A DNA stretch of 64,000 nt from Kondoa malvinella (taxonomy: Eukaryota > Basidiomycota > Agaricostilbomycetes > Agaricostilbales > Kondoaceae), in the NCBI GenBank assembly GCA_039545315.1, contig BCIM01000007.1, forward strand, positions 584,745 through 648,744. Direction: 5' to 3'. The notes below the pieces were generated by a model. The model was given only the letters and a program-made list of their open reading frames with translations. It was not told where the DNA came from and did not search any database. The position numbers were made by a program, and so were the translations under genes. Below, piece after piece: positions 12,061-23,113 of this stretch (position 1 is the first letter of the stretch; every line of letters begins with the position of its first letter).

Positions 12061-12401
12061 TCACTGGCTGAGAGGGCCTTTGTTGCCTGGGACTGCATGC
12101 TTGATTCTATCTTCGAGTTGCTGTCCTGTCAATCCATGCGTCATGAGGTGATTTTTCAACTACTAAACTGTCAGTTCCGCCAAAAAAACCTCGCAAACGG
12201 GAATATACGTGCTTTGTTGGCTTGCGCAAAAGCTCTATCACAGTCACGTTCGTGACAGAAGATGGCATAATCCTCGTGCTTGGTTCGCTGGTGCGAAGCC
12301 ACTTGCTCTGGGTAAACTGCGCTGTAATCACAGCCGTCGTAAGGGCAGCGGTGAGGCATGTCGCCAGGCTGCACTATAGAGTGCGACTTCAGCGAGCCCA
12401 T
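12061..12401 (-). CDS. Small protein with two C2H2 zinc fingers
   Basis: Two fingers fill a protein of about 95 residues. Finger 1 is CPYDGCDYSAVYPEQVASH, then QRTKH (C-x4-C-x12-H-x4-H). Finger 2 begins CHERDCDRAFAQANK and continues, across an intron, LKNHLMTH. With a GC-AG intron at 12160-12212 the spacing becomes exactly C-x4-C-x12-H-x3-H with the F-x5-L core; no GT donor gives this. The C-terminal tail is GLTGQQLEDRIKHAV and the stop is at 12061. The start at 12401 is the first in-frame ATG; a short extra 5' exon around 12450 is possible. It probably binds nucleic acid; the target is unknown. Confidence 0.66.
12160..12212 (-). other. Predicted GC-AG intron in the C2H2 gene
   Basis: On the minus strand the donor reads AAA|GCACGT and the acceptor GTTTAGTAG, with AACTGACAG just upstream as branch site. 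Using the nearby GT at GCAC|GTATAT breaks the frame of the second finger. Confidence 0.5.
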
Positions 12402-13114
12402 ATATGATGAGCGCGAAACTGACCGATATGGCCAGCAGTCATAATACAGCGTCTTGTGGTGTTATCATGTAGAAGAATAGACGCATGAGCACATCAGTAC
12501 ATTTGAATTGAGTCTTCGAAGGACACGAACGATTCTGCCATAATTCACGCGTATACCTCTGGGCGCACAACCGTGCTGCGGTGTCTACAAGAATCGGTCA
12601 AAGGTGCAGCGAATCATGGAATCATTACAAACATACAGATGGGTGGAAGTGAGCATCGTATCTCAGCGTTGTTTTCTCGCTGGGAGAAGGGTCGACACCA
12701 GTGATGTAAACAGCATGCTGCTCGACCCCAGAAAGGTGGCAGTAGTTCTAGAATGCTTTCAATGCTCCCACTCTACCATGATTCCAGATCGCTCACCTTG
12801 TCGACGCGGCATTCGGATTGTGCTGATGCTGAATGCTGTTCGTTGGAATACGTTGAGACATGGTGTATTGAAAGAGCGGGGAAGCAAAGCAGGATGCGGG
12901 GATGATGGCCGCGAGCAAGAAGAAAAGAGAGCAGGACTACCATATCTCGGATTTAGCTTTGAGAAACATTGCTTTGATAGACAAAGGACCGGCAAGGCTG
13001 GAAAGCAGATGACAACAGCAGAGCTTGGATCAGTCGGAAAGACGCCAGTAAAGATCAGACAGGAAGCCAAAGAAAGCGGAAAGAGAGGACGGTCTCCATT
13101 TCGCGGGATACAGC
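12402..13114. other. Gap of uncertain content between two minus-strand genes
   Basis: About 710 bases. A plus-strand frame of roughly 180 codons crosses 12604-13158, but it begins at a GTG, has no recognisable motif and runs into the 3' end of the opposite DUF962 gene. I treat the stretch as 3' and 5' flanking sequence. Confidence 0.4.
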
Positions 13115-13772
13115 TCAAAGCTTTCTCTGACCAGTCACAACCTCCTGCCACATCTTGAAGTCGCCTGTGAGACTCCATAGCGGGTGTTTGAAAGTAGCCG
13201 GCTTGAGGGAAAGTCAGCTTGAACGAGTTGATCTGTTGGCTGCTTACTCGATTCTTTTCGATAAAGAAATGCCCAAGCCTACTCATCCATCAGTACAATA
13301 AACTGTACTGCAATAAACAGACGTACCACGCAAAGAAGTAGCCTTGCAACATCCCAAAGCCTAGCAGTTTGGATATAGCTCTCCATCCTTCGCCATAACG
13401 AAATCGCCAAAACGCAACAGTAGTTGGTGAGAGTAGATGCAGACTAGCCAGGAAAGCACGAATGAGGACGAGAACGTAGATTGAAGTGCCAGTCAACTGC
13501 AGTCAACTTCAGCTCTAGCGCGACTTGAACGTGAAATCATACAAACATGGAGTCTCCGCTTGAAGGAAGGGAAGTCAGCTCGAGGAAGCAGGGAAACCAT
13601 GCAGCATACAGTAGCGGGCTGTCTGTGCTCTCCCAGGTAGTAAGGACTGGACCATGCATAAGACAGGTCCCGCGATAGTCTTTTGTTACGCGTACTAGAA
13701 TTGCTCAAACGAATTGATGCCGCTTTGTGGGTATGGAATCACTTCATATTGCGGATTGGCGATGCCCTTCAT
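13115..13772 (-). CDS. DUF962 (Mpo1-like) membrane protein
   Basis: Proteins of this family are small ER membrane proteins; yeast Mpo1 is a dioxygenase in fatty-acid alpha-oxidation of the phytosphingosine pathway. Six exons, all in phase, give about 136 residues. The family N-terminal motif is assembled across introns: INSFEQFYPYYLGEHRQPAT then RRLHLTGTS, matching 'F..FY.yYL.eH....RRlH..GT'. Two hydrophobic segments follow (SIYVLVLIRAFLASLHLL; KLLGFGMLQGYFFAW). Then comes the signature LGHFFIEKNRPATFKHPLWS and GDFKMWQEVVTG. The first intron runs from about 13696 down and the stop is at 13115. Conserved His residues (EH, LH, GH) would be metal ligands if it shares Mpo1 chemistry (inference). 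Confidence 0.85.
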
Positions 13773-14409
13773 CTTGCTGAATCACGCGGTCGCTCGGCAA
13801 GAGGGGGATTGCATTTTCAGATGCATCTGGACAACAAGGCCGGACCTTTGACATCATAGCTTTTTGACTTGCTGAGAGGTATGACTATTGGTATGCGGCT
13901 CGAAAGATCCCGCTAGGTGTTGGCATAGGCTTAGCCTTTGAATCAGGATATTTTGCTGTGCGGCCAAAGACGAGGTCATGCTCGTCGCTTCAATGGAACG
14001 GCTGTAATCATGGCTCCAGGCGGCTCAAAGGGCTCTGTGACGCTTGCAATCTCGCTGAAGTTCTTCTGCATAATGGTTTGACCACAACCGCCATCCCGCT
14101 GTACTTGAAGCGCTCAAGTCTAGTAGCTGCACGAGCGAAACAAAAAGGAGCTCAATACGCTCTGAAGAGCTTGCTTGTGCGAAGCTATCATTACTTCTTG
14201 CTGGAAGACCTTGGATGCAAGCAATTCGCTGGCATTAAGCGGATTGATTCGGTGTAGCGACAGCTCGCGTGGCTTTACAGGCTTCCTCGCTGCACAATAG
14301 AGGAGCCGGATCTCTTCCTCTTGTTCAATCGATTCGGCCAACCTTCGTTCGCGCGTCTCGCTCGTCATCCCCACAAAATTTGCCGCGTCTTCCTTTCCCT
14401 CCGACCACG
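13773..14409. promoter_or_regulatory. Divergent promoter region between DUF962 gene and alpha/beta hydrolase
   Basis: About 640 bases lie between starts at 13772 (minus) and 14410 (plus). The stretch before 14410 is C/T-rich. No gene-like frame with intron signals was found. Confidence 0.45.
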
Positions 14410-15901
14410 ATGACACAAGTAAAGCTACAAACTGCAGATGTGCCACACTTGGACTCGACAGTCGGCTATCGTTGCCTGCCAGAGAAGATAGACCACTCTA
14501 AACCTACTGTTGTCTTGATAAATTCTTTCTGTACTTCCTGCCTCTTGTTTGAGCCGCAATTCAATAGCGAGGCTTTGAAAGGTAATTTAGTGTTACTCTC
14601 TTCATGAGGCATGCTCATACTTAGACAGACAAGGTTAATCTGGTATGCTCATTGCTGCGTCACGGGTAATCTAGAGCTAATGCCAAACAGCTCGGTATGC
14701 TATAAAATCTGGCCAGAAGACTTTCAGACAGACTAGTGAATAGCTATCGAACCTCTCGGACATGGGGCGACACGCACAGCTTTCCCTCACTTTACATTTT
14801 GGGACTCGGTATGCATTTCAGCTATTCTGTGTGCCTTTTATCATCGCAATGACAGGCACTAGTCGCGCTACAACTGATGGAAAAGCTCGAGATCAAGTCA
14901 GCTATTGCGCAAGGTACTTCTCAAGGTAAGCTGTCTATCAACAACATGTTGAATCCAAGCTGATCTACACATAGGCGGTTGGATCGTCACCCGGATGGCC
15001 TTGCTCTCACCTTCTCGCGTACATTCATCCCATCGCCGCTTTCACTAACATCTGACCGGGGACTTGTTGCAGATCTCCGCGCTCATTCCATGTGGAACAG
15101 CAATGGACGCCGAAACGCAGCGTATGATTGATCTCGGCTGTTGGGATGGGCATGCTGCAGGCGAAGGTGTCTTGGCAGACCTGACTAGCGAAGGATCCCG
15201 TCAAGGCAACTTTCAGGTCAAGGATGAATTCATTCAGTTCTTGTTCAGTCAGCAGCTTTTTTCTCTCCTTGTTTTCATGCGCTGACTTGAAAGATAGAGT
15301 CTGGATGGGGTAAATCTATGACTGATGATCTGCGAGGAACCTGGGAGACGGTTTTGAGAGTGAGCGAGCATCCTTCCGAATTTGCAAGGCGTATACTGAG
15401 CGCTTGGTAGGAAAATTACGGCGGTCAAGCAGGCAGGAATCGTCTTAGGATCAATGCTATCAACCTGAAAGAGCGAGATTCGATTCGTTCCAGAGTCGCG
15501 GATATCACTTGTCCTGTTCGCTGGTTGCATGTGAGCTCTAGTCATATCCGTATCTGACGTGGAGCAGCTGACAATCGTTCCAGGGCACTGAAGACAAAGT
15601 CTACTCGTAAGTCTGCAGCCCGCTTCAGCTTGCTCGCAATCTGGCTCTTGCTCACGCCATTGGTTGCTTCAGCGTCGCGAATGCTCAAGAGGAGATCAAG
15701 CTGTTTATCAATTCTCCTGATGCTCAGGTCGTAGTCGTTCAAGGAGGTCAGTGTCTCGTTTCGTTCGTCCGCTTTCGTCGAGACTGATGTTTTGAAACAG
15801 GAGAGCATTTCCTGAGCGCCTCTAATCCAGAAGCCGTCGAGAAGGCTATTCTGGAATTGCTGGGATCTGCTTCTGGCAAGACTGTTTCTGGAAAGATGTA
15901 G
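14410..15901 (+). CDS. Alpha/beta-hydrolase fold protein
   Basis: The start at 14410 opens MTQVKLQTADVPHLDSTVGY. The first beta strands read PTVVLINSF, and a later exon gives IAIEPLGHGATRT, the usual 'GhG.S' turn. The nucleophile elbow is GTSQGGW (G-x-S-x-G with the serine central), the acid is in GTEDKVYS and the histidine in GGEHFLSASNPE, so the catalytic triad is complete. It uses several introns of about 45-60 nt with CTGAC-type branch sites; stop at 15901 after SGKTVSGKM. Length about 330 residues. Such hydrolases in fungi include lactonases and esterases; the substrate cannot be read from sequence. Confidence 0.82.
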
Positions 15902-16143
15902 TAAAGGCAAGAAGTTGTTATGATGCAGAAATTGGGGGATTGCCAGCGTCATTGCATTGAGACCTTCGCTGAGAGAGCGCGACCCGTTGCAATATCAAGC
16001 TCAGCGATGTGCGCAACGAGGCGAATAGACTTTAATTCACTTCAACATCAACACGTTGATGCTCGAACTGGTTTGAGACGATCCGACGACTCTCTCGAAA
16101 TCCTCACTTCGCTCCTCGAATTCTCCCATACAGCAGACTTAAG

Positions 16144-17501
16144 CATGGTCTCTTTGCACAGCAAGGTGAGGCAGCTGGCCAAAGCGGAGAGAATTCGATG
16201 CAGATATGCGCGTTTTCTGTAGGGAGCAAGCGCGGCATCCCAACCTGGCTCAGGCCTCAATACTACAGGCCGCCCTGGTCATCTCACTTCTGAGCAAGAG
16301 CAAACTCTGGCTAGCTTCAAGCAGGTCAGCACCTTTGTTGCCAAATACTGTTGAGGGCAAACGACTTAAATCTGCTTCGGAAACTTATAGGACCTAGCTA
16401 AAAGCGGCTTGTACACTGTTGGACCACCTCCATCGCACTCTGATGCTACTCTCCTGTATGTCGGCCGACGGTGAGAATTTGGATTCAGGCTTACGCGAGT
16501 TTGGCTAGGCGATTCCTTCGCGCCCGAAAGTTTGACCTACCTAAAGCAATCCTCATGTTTACCGACTGCGAGAAATGGCGAAGGGAGTTCAAAGTGGACG
16601 AGTTGTACCAGTCTTTCGAATACAAGGAGAAGGAGGAAGTGTCCAAGATTTACCCTCAGTTCTACCACAAGACGGACAAGGTCAGTCCCCGCAGCTCTTT
16701 CAGAGTATAGCTGATAGGAAGAGTTGGTTGAATATGACAGGACGGACGACCGCTATACATTGAGCAATTGGGCAAACTTGACTTGAACAAGCTATACACC
16801 GTCACGACGCCCGAACGTCAACTTCAGCGTCTAGTCGTCGAATATGAAAAGTTCTTGCGCGACCGGTTGCCCATCTGCACGGCTATGCGCTCAGATGGCG
16901 AAATTGTCGACACTTCATGCACCATTATGGATCTTGCTGGTGTTGGTGTATCGCAATTCTGGAAAGTCAAGAGCTTTGTGCAAGAGGCTGCCAAGATCAG
17001 TCAGGACTATTACCCTGGTAGGTTCCATTTCGTCGGGCCAATCGTCTGTTTTAAAGCGGCCGTATACAGAAACTATGGGCAAATTCTACATTATCAACGC
17101 ACCCTATCTCTTCTCTAGCGCATGGTCATGGGTTAAGCCTTGGTTAGACCCTGTGAGCTGACCTGCTTCATTTGCAATACACTTTCTAATGTTTTCATTA
17201 GGTCACTGTCGCCAGTAAGCCTATTCCTGTCGACATAGTATCTCAAACTAATCGCCTACAGAAATCAACATTGTCTCTTCTAGCTCCACTCAAAGCGAGT
17301 TGTTAGCTCAAATACCGGCAGAGAACCTGCCTGCTATTTTCCCAGGCGGTACTTGCAAGTGTCCCCAAGGCTGTACTCTGAGCGATGCTGGGTATGTCTA
17401 CTCTCTCATGGACTATGTACGTATCTGACACAGGTGTCAGACCTTGGCAAGATGAGAAGCTCAAGGCTCTAGCCAAAGAGCAGCAGGGTGCAAAGATCTA
17501 G
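16144..17501 (+). CDS. SEC14: Sec14 family phosphatidylinositol/phosphatidylcholine transfer protein
   Basis: Sec14 proteins exchange PtdIns and PtdCho and stimulate PI4P production at the Golgi. ATG at 16144 gives MVSLHSK and an intron at about 16165-16221. It continues to [19 protein letters not shown], the CRAL-TRIO N domain. Across a 55-nt intron, [18 protein letters not shown] is the hallmark motif. Lipid-domain motifs follow: [38 protein letters not shown] and [20 protein letters not shown]. The C-terminal part is [17 protein letters not shown], as in fungal Sec14. The stop is at 17501. All the key blocks are present, in order. Confidence 0.92.
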
Positions 17502-17661
17502 TTTTTGTGCAAGGTGTTTGAGGCAGTATAAAGTTTGCACAGTCTCGCGCTGCATAATGGCATGATGTTGTTAGACCTTTACTTCGTACAAGCCCCGAAT
17601 GAAGCAACTTTGACTGCTTCTACGTTAACAGTACTGTGCGCCCTGTACTACTTGACCCTCT

Positions 17662-18268
17662 ATGCGCCCAGCAGTCAATCTATCAAGACGCTGCCTATCC
17701 AGTACAGCCCTCAGAATGGCGCCCAAGCCAACCTACATCGCAGCGACCGCTCCTGAAATTGAGCATTACGTGACTCAAGGATGGACGCAAGAGAATGGTT
17801 ACCTGGGCAAGAAATTCACCTTTAAAGGCTTTAAATCAGCCTGGGGTTTCATGCAGAGCGTAGCGGAGGACGCTATGCGGCTACAGCGTCAGTTAGATGG
17901 CAAAGCGATTTTTGCTATAAGAGTTTAAAAGTGAGATTGTAGATCATCCTGAATGGTCGGTGAGCTCTTCTTTGAGCCGTGTAAGAAGTGTACTGATCAA
18001 CTTGAGCAGAATGTGAGTTAGCTTTGGAGTTTGGTACGCAAAATGTCTAATGAGTCCATGGATTCACAGGTATACAACAAGTATGGCGCTGTGGATATCT
18101 TGAGAGCAGCTCTGACAGGCCCACAGAGTCGATATACGGCTCACGACGCACGCTGCAGGCAATACTTTGACGGGACATGACATTCAACTAGCTGAAGCGA
18201 TACAAAAGGCAGCGAGCGCCTCTAAGGGCTTAGTAGAGGGCGAGAAGGATTGTGGATGCGGACACTAG
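17662..18268 (+). CDS. Pterin-4a-carbinolamine dehydratase (PCD/DCoH), with tiny exons
   Basis: PCD dehydrates 4a-hydroxytetrahydropterin to quinonoid dihydropterin, recycling the pterin cofactor. The N terminus (MRPAVNLSRRCLSSTALRM) looks like a mitochondrial presequence; a shorter start exists at 17716. The core reads FTFKGFKSAWGFMQSVAEDA, then DHPEWS|N|VYNK, then VDIRLTTH and GNTLTGHDIQLAEAI. This is the PCD pattern of a His-Pro-Glu-Trp motif and a later Thr-His. My model has exons 17662-17887, 17922-17959, 18010-18012 (AAT only), 18070-18080 and 18127 onward; phases agree throughout. The 3-nt exon supplies the Asn of the conserved 'W.NVYN' string. The tail ends DCGCGH and the stop is at 18268. 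Confidence 0.85.
18010..18012 (+). other. Predicted 3-nt microexon (AAT) of the PCD gene
   Basis: It is flanked by GAGCAG| upstream and |GTGAGT downstream. The upstream intron (17960-18009) has TACTGATC as branch site; the downstream intron (18013-18069) has TCTAATG. Without it the protein would lack the Asn of the WSNVYNK motif but stay in frame. Confidence 0.6.
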
Positions 18269-18552
18269 CGCGTAAGTGACCTGCTCACGGCGTGAATGTG
18301 CTGATTCGCGTGATAGATCCTGGCGTTATTGGCGTATGGCCGTGATTCAAGCAGCAACAACAGGCAGCCCTGGCAGTCGTCATGCGCAGGATATAGCATC
18401 TGAACGAGAGATTGGGATACATTGGGTCAGGCACGTTATATGAGCAGATGAGATGAGCGATCGCATGATTGTCGCCGAACCGCCAAACCTTGTCTAGACT
18501 ATGCCGACTATGATATATCTATGAGATCTGTGCAATACAGTAGCTCGAGGCC

Positions 18553-20222
18553 ATGACCATTTCGCTGAATGACTTGGGCAACACGAAACCAGCATATAGT
18601 CGCCTGTCGCAAAGCTCTGCCAAGTCTACAAGTCTCTTCAAGACGGGCTTTCTTGCTGCTGGTGCTCTTTTTGTGATCCTTGCTTTGTATCATCTTTCTG
18701 TTGGACTGCCCCACACCTTATCAAGCAACGCGGTCAGAGCGAGCTCAGGACAAGATGGCAGTCTAGCGACCTTCTTGAGTCAAGCTGGCTTATTCACAAG
18801 AACGCTATGGGTCACCATCGCGGACGGAAGCTACAGTCGCAATGCCGTACCTCACCTGAGCCTCTTTCTCAAAGGTCTGCATGATCATCAAGAGATGCTG
18901 CTACTATGCACGGACGACGAATGCATGGAAGAGTGCATGCTGCAGGGATGGTTGTGCTACGGTGGATATCGCTTTACTGTGGATCCCAGGCTGGAAGTGA
19001 CGGAACCGAAAGCTACTACAGCAATCTGGGCAAAGATCTCGAGTATGCGTGAATTGGCGGAAGCAGGTTATGCAGTCATCTTAATGGATGGAGATGTCTT
19101 TTTGAAGTCGTAGGTGTTTCTTTCCGCTCCATAACATCGATTGACATATTCTGCAGGGATCCTCGACCTTTGATGAAACCCCTTAGCGATGCCTCATGGG
19201 ATGTCCAGATACAAGAAGAGACAAGAGAGTTCAACGTCAATCTAGGCTTCTTATACCAGCGCGCCGATACGGTCGCCGTCCAATTTTGGCAATCTGTCCT
19301 CGACTACATGCTGTCTTCTCCTACGCCAACATTTGATCAAGCCGTAGTCAATCAGTTGCTGGAAACCTCGACTAGGAGACAGCCACCAGATGGTCAGCCA
19401 CCTCTGTCAGATTTCATCAGTTCATCCGGATTGAAAGTGCATGTGTTGGATGCAAAGATTGCATGGGGGTTTCATTTGGGCTGGCTATATCCTAGCGAGT
19501 GAGTATTTCCACACTCACTCCAATTGAAGCTGATAGACTTCAGGACCGCTATTCTACACACATCCTGTGCTGACTCGCAATACCTCAAGTTCTACCTCGC
19601 CGGTTTCTATGGTCATTGGTCCGACATCAACTCATACTATACCAAGCCTCCTCGGATTCTATCAATACCTACCCTCTCTGGCACACAGCTAGAATTAGAG
19701 ACGACCGTTCGACTGTTACTCTCTTTAGCCAAAGATAGCGATCGATCACTCCTTCTGCCAGCTCAAGCTACTCTCTTTTCTGAATCAGTGGAAGACGATG
19801 GTCGATCAGTAGACCTTCGACCCGAACTGGGCTCTCTAGTAGCACATAGACGAAACATCTACTCCATCTATCGTTTGGAACAGCTTGAGCAAGAATCAGC
19901 CGTCAAGATCCTTGAACCGAATTATATCGCTCATGCTACGCCTTTCTTGGTGCAAGAAAAGAAGTATGATGAGCTAGTGGATTTGGCGAGGTATCAAGAG
20001 ATGGATTTACGGTTTCAGTGGAATTATGTGATCGCGAGTGAAGCGCTGCAAGAGGATCTCTATAGGGATAAGTTACACGTGCGTATTACGACTGACGAAG
20101 GGATGGATGGGCATTGGTCGCATTTCGGTGATTGGGACACGCCCAAATTGTACAACCAGACAGCACTATGTCGCTCGATAGAACGAGCGCCGACATGCGG
20201 TGCGCTATGTAGATTGCAATAG
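18553..20222 (+). CDS. Golgi-type nucleotide-diphospho-sugar glycosyltransferase (GT77-like)
   Basis: A type II membrane layout is visible: a cytosolic N terminus, one hydrophobic helix at residues 31-50 (TGFLAAGALFVILALYHLSV) and a lumenal catalytic part. The domain begins LWVTIADGSYSRNAVPHLSL and has ICTDDEC-like LLCTDDECMEEC. The metal-binding DxD is in AVILMDGDVFLKS (Asp179/Asp181), then FNVNLGFLYQRAD and PTFDQAVVNQLL, the usual order of the PF03407-type transferase domain. Introns are 19110-19156 and about 19500-19543. The C-terminal extension (HTSCADSQYLKFYLAG and beyond) is long. Donor sugar and acceptor are unknown. The stop is 8 bases from the convergent Cdc14 stop. Confidence 0.8.
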
Positions 20223-20230
20223 CACATATT

Positions 20231-21829
20231 TCACGCACCCCTCAGCCCTAGACCAACATTGAAATTACCCATCAAATCATCGACATTACCCAAATGATTC
20301 TCCAAGTACAACTTCTTTTCTTCCACCGTCCTCCTGCCCTCATTCTTCTCTACAACACCATGTTCATTGCTCGACTTTCTCCCAACAAAAGTCGAATCGC
20401 TCATCCCGCTCGTACTCCGCTCACTCCTACTAGCTCCCAATTTGGGAGGTTTCGCATGCACCGCGCTCTTCCTAGGACTAAACTGCTCCCTCGCCGCCCT
20501 AGATCTACTCAACGCGTTCGCTGATCTTTCCGATCGAGGTGTGCTGTTCTCCCTTCTCGGTGTTGAAGCGGCAGAAATAGATGATCGATCAGACCTAGGT
20601 GTAGAAGCGGCTGACATTGGCGGAGTAGCATAAGAGGTTGAACCTTGCAAGTTTGATTTAGGAAGAGGCGGAGTATTGAATGCGTGTAGATTCGTTGATG
20701 CGCCAAGTGGTAACGCTGGAGGTCTGCTTCTCTTGTTGATGTTAGTCGGTTCTGAAAGTGAAGATTTATGTCCTGGTACAAAAGGTGTTGAAAGGAAGGG
20801 CGAGTCCGTTGATCCTGGTAATCGTGGTGCCGAAGATAGAGCTGCCGTCTTTTTCGAGCTGGGAAGAGGTGTTTTCTGACTTGAGGATAGTAGAGGATCT
20901 TTCTTCGGTGTAGCTGACCTGGACTCGTTCGAGTTCGATCGCGAATTGATCCGCGAACCAGCTGAACGAGGAGTAGGAGGAATCTGTTCTTTCCCACTCA
21001 GACTAGTTTCGCTTCCAGATCGTATTACAGATGTGCCCTCATTCGACCGTTTTCGAGGTGTTGCACCTTCCTTGCCGTGCAGACTGTTCTCACTGCCGGA
21101 GCGCAATATAGCCGGTACAATGGGACTAGGTTCTGAAGGAATGTGTATCGCCGTTGCCTTTCTTGCTCCAGAGACAGAAACAGGTCGAGCTTTGCGCGGT
21201 GTTCGTGGGACATAAGATGTTTCTGTTCGTTCCAAGAGTGATTTAAGGCCGTCCATTGCTGTTCGGGTACTGGGCGTGCCTGGTGCGTTCGGTGAAGAAG
21301 ACGGAATTGTGGACGTTGACGGGAAAGAAGTAGTCAATGGTGTGGTAGTAGGCGATGATTCAGGTAAGAGGTAGAAATAGAGCACTTCTAGGCATTTGAT
21401 TCTGCATACCAATGAGCATGATCTCAACAGGTAAAGGAAAAGACTCACCGAACTGGCTTAGAAGCCGTTTTGGACCTTAGTAGTTTGACGACTTGTTCTA
21501 CCCCATCGTATTCTTCGAAAGCGCGTATGTTTTTCGGTCGGTCCGCCAGGATGCATAGGAATGTATCGAGTACGAGGATTGGTACGTCTGCGTTGCCGGA
21601 TAGAGAGAAATGATTGAGTAGATATAGGAGGATCTAAAAGACCTTTAGGTGTGCGTAGACACCTGAGCAGACAGCGTACCTCGATGTTTGACTTGCGTTC
21701 GAAGAGCTGGGCGCTTGGTCGATGCAGCAAAAGCAGACCTTGTAGTAGCTGGAGCGCTTGACACAGCAGCGTGACTTCGGCTTGTAGTTGCTCCTCTGCC
21801 TCTCTATCAGCGTTATAAGGCATCGTCAT
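20231..21829 (-). CDS. Cdc14-type SIN component (septation initiation network)
   Basis: In fission yeast, Cdc14 (not the phosphatase of that name) pairs with the kinase Sid1 to trigger septation. The start at 21829 (or ATG at 21823) gives MPYNADREAEEQLQAEVTLL. Then come LLLHRPSAQLFERKSNIE, VPILVLDTFLCILADRPKN, FEEYDGVEQVVKLLRSK and IKCLEVLYFYLLPE, the PF08045 fold of helical repeats, joined across two introns. The C-terminal two thirds are Ser/Thr/Pro-rich and carry many S/T-P sites (for example TPRKARPVSVSG, STPRRENSTPRSERS), ending NFNVGLGLRGA. The extended tail is a likely phosphorylation platform (inference). Confidence 0.85.
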
Positions 21830-22539
21830 ATAGTAAACATACGAGCTTGGGTCCTACACACCCATACGAGTCTTCCTAAGAGTTCAACGAGCACGCCGGC
21901 GTCTACACAGCTCTCAGACTTGTATCTTATAGAGAGGGAGGACCCAGATAGGACGCACAATTGCTGTTCCATGCATTTTGCTTTTCGCGCCATTGTTGTT
22001 GATGTGATTCCACTTTCAAGCGTGTAAGGACTTGTGTGAGGATATTTTGCTGCTGCTCTGTTGTACAACAGGGCGAGAGCAGGCTGTCCATACCACAGAG
22101 CAGACGGAGGGGCAGAGCTAACTGTTTGGAATTCAACTCTCAGGCTAGCTTATGTACGTACCCGCTTACTCAATTACTTACTACCCCGCACTTTACAATT
22201 TCACAAATAAAAAAACATACCTGTTTTCCAGGCCAAACAGGATCCTCGACACGTTCCAAAGTGCTAGAGCAACCGCAGCAGTATTACAACAGCCTTTCAG
22301 CTGTCGATACTGTTGTCATCACAAACCTTCGATGAACAATGGCGGGGAAATAATACGTACTTCGCAGCATGCACGCGTCCGCCTCACTGTCTGGAATCTC
22401 TTCGACGACTTCAACTCTCTTTCCCTTTCCGTTTCTTACCTCGTGGAGTTCTCTTCCTACTCAAATATGAGTGTATGCAACTGCTTGTTCCACGAGCGCG
22501 AACAGCAGACTTCTGGTCTTCGGACAGAAAGACTCCCGC
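21830..22539. other. Region upstream of Cdc14 and of the coiled-coil gene; 5' exon(s) unresolved
   Basis: About 700 bases between divergent genes. It must hold both promoters and probably a 5' exon of the plus-strand gene. Candidate ATGs at 22369 and 22468 are in frames that do not join cleanly to the downstream exons. Confidence 0.35.
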
Positions 22540-23113
22540 ATGGGCATTATCGGCAAATACGACGAAAGAACACCCTCGCTGCCGAAATCATCCTCAAGCG
22601 GAAGCGTAGTTGGCATGACTGCTGGTAATGAGTCTTTGGTACGTCCATGTATACTTTCAGACTAGATGAAATGGCTAACGTCCTAGTGGATACTCTCCAT
22701 CGAAGCAGCCGCAAAGTGAATCTCCATATGGTGTCTTCCCTCATGCAGAGCTGACGGATCTTGAAGTGTCACATTTGGACCAACAGAAGCTCAAGAGTCT
22801 GCGGGAAGAGCTTCAAGAGATGATCCTCCGGCGTAAGATGCAGGAGGAAGAGCACGCGCAGAAGCTTAAGCAATCATACGCCATGTGGGTTACTGCTTCG
22901 CGCCTCGCTTCTTTACGCTCAAGCCACAAACAGCTCTGATCATGGGGTGGCGTTGATAGACTGGCAAGAAGCGAAGGCTCGGGACGACAACATCGAGGTT
23001 CTCAAGGCGGAAGAACAGGCGTTGTGTGTATAACTCTCAAGGTCTCTCCTGCCTGTGCTTACTTGATCACTAGAAAGGAAAAGATTAAGAATTTTGATGG
23101 TCAAGCGGTGTGA
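22540..23113 (+). CDS. Small coiled-coil protein, unknown function (5' end uncertain)
   Basis: I do not recognise this family. Exons give MGIIGKYDERTPSLPKSS and, after an intron at about 22640-22685, GYSPSKQPQSESPYGVFPHA. A strongly helical stretch follows (LDQQKLKSLREELQEMILRR, KMQEEEHAQKLKQSY). After two further introns come DHGVALIDWQEAKARDDNIE, VLKAEEQALKEKIKNFDGQA and a stop at 23113. The last two junctions are in phase. The first is not: the natural frames before and after 22640-22685 differ by one base for every GT donor I tried. Either the true donor or 5' exon lies elsewhere, or the sequence has a one-base error or mutation. Confidence 0.5.

Noticed and set aside
12604..13158. Plus-strand open frame of about 184 codons
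   Set aside because: It starts at GTG, has no motif or domain, and overlaps the 3' coding part of the well-supported DUF962 gene on the other strand.
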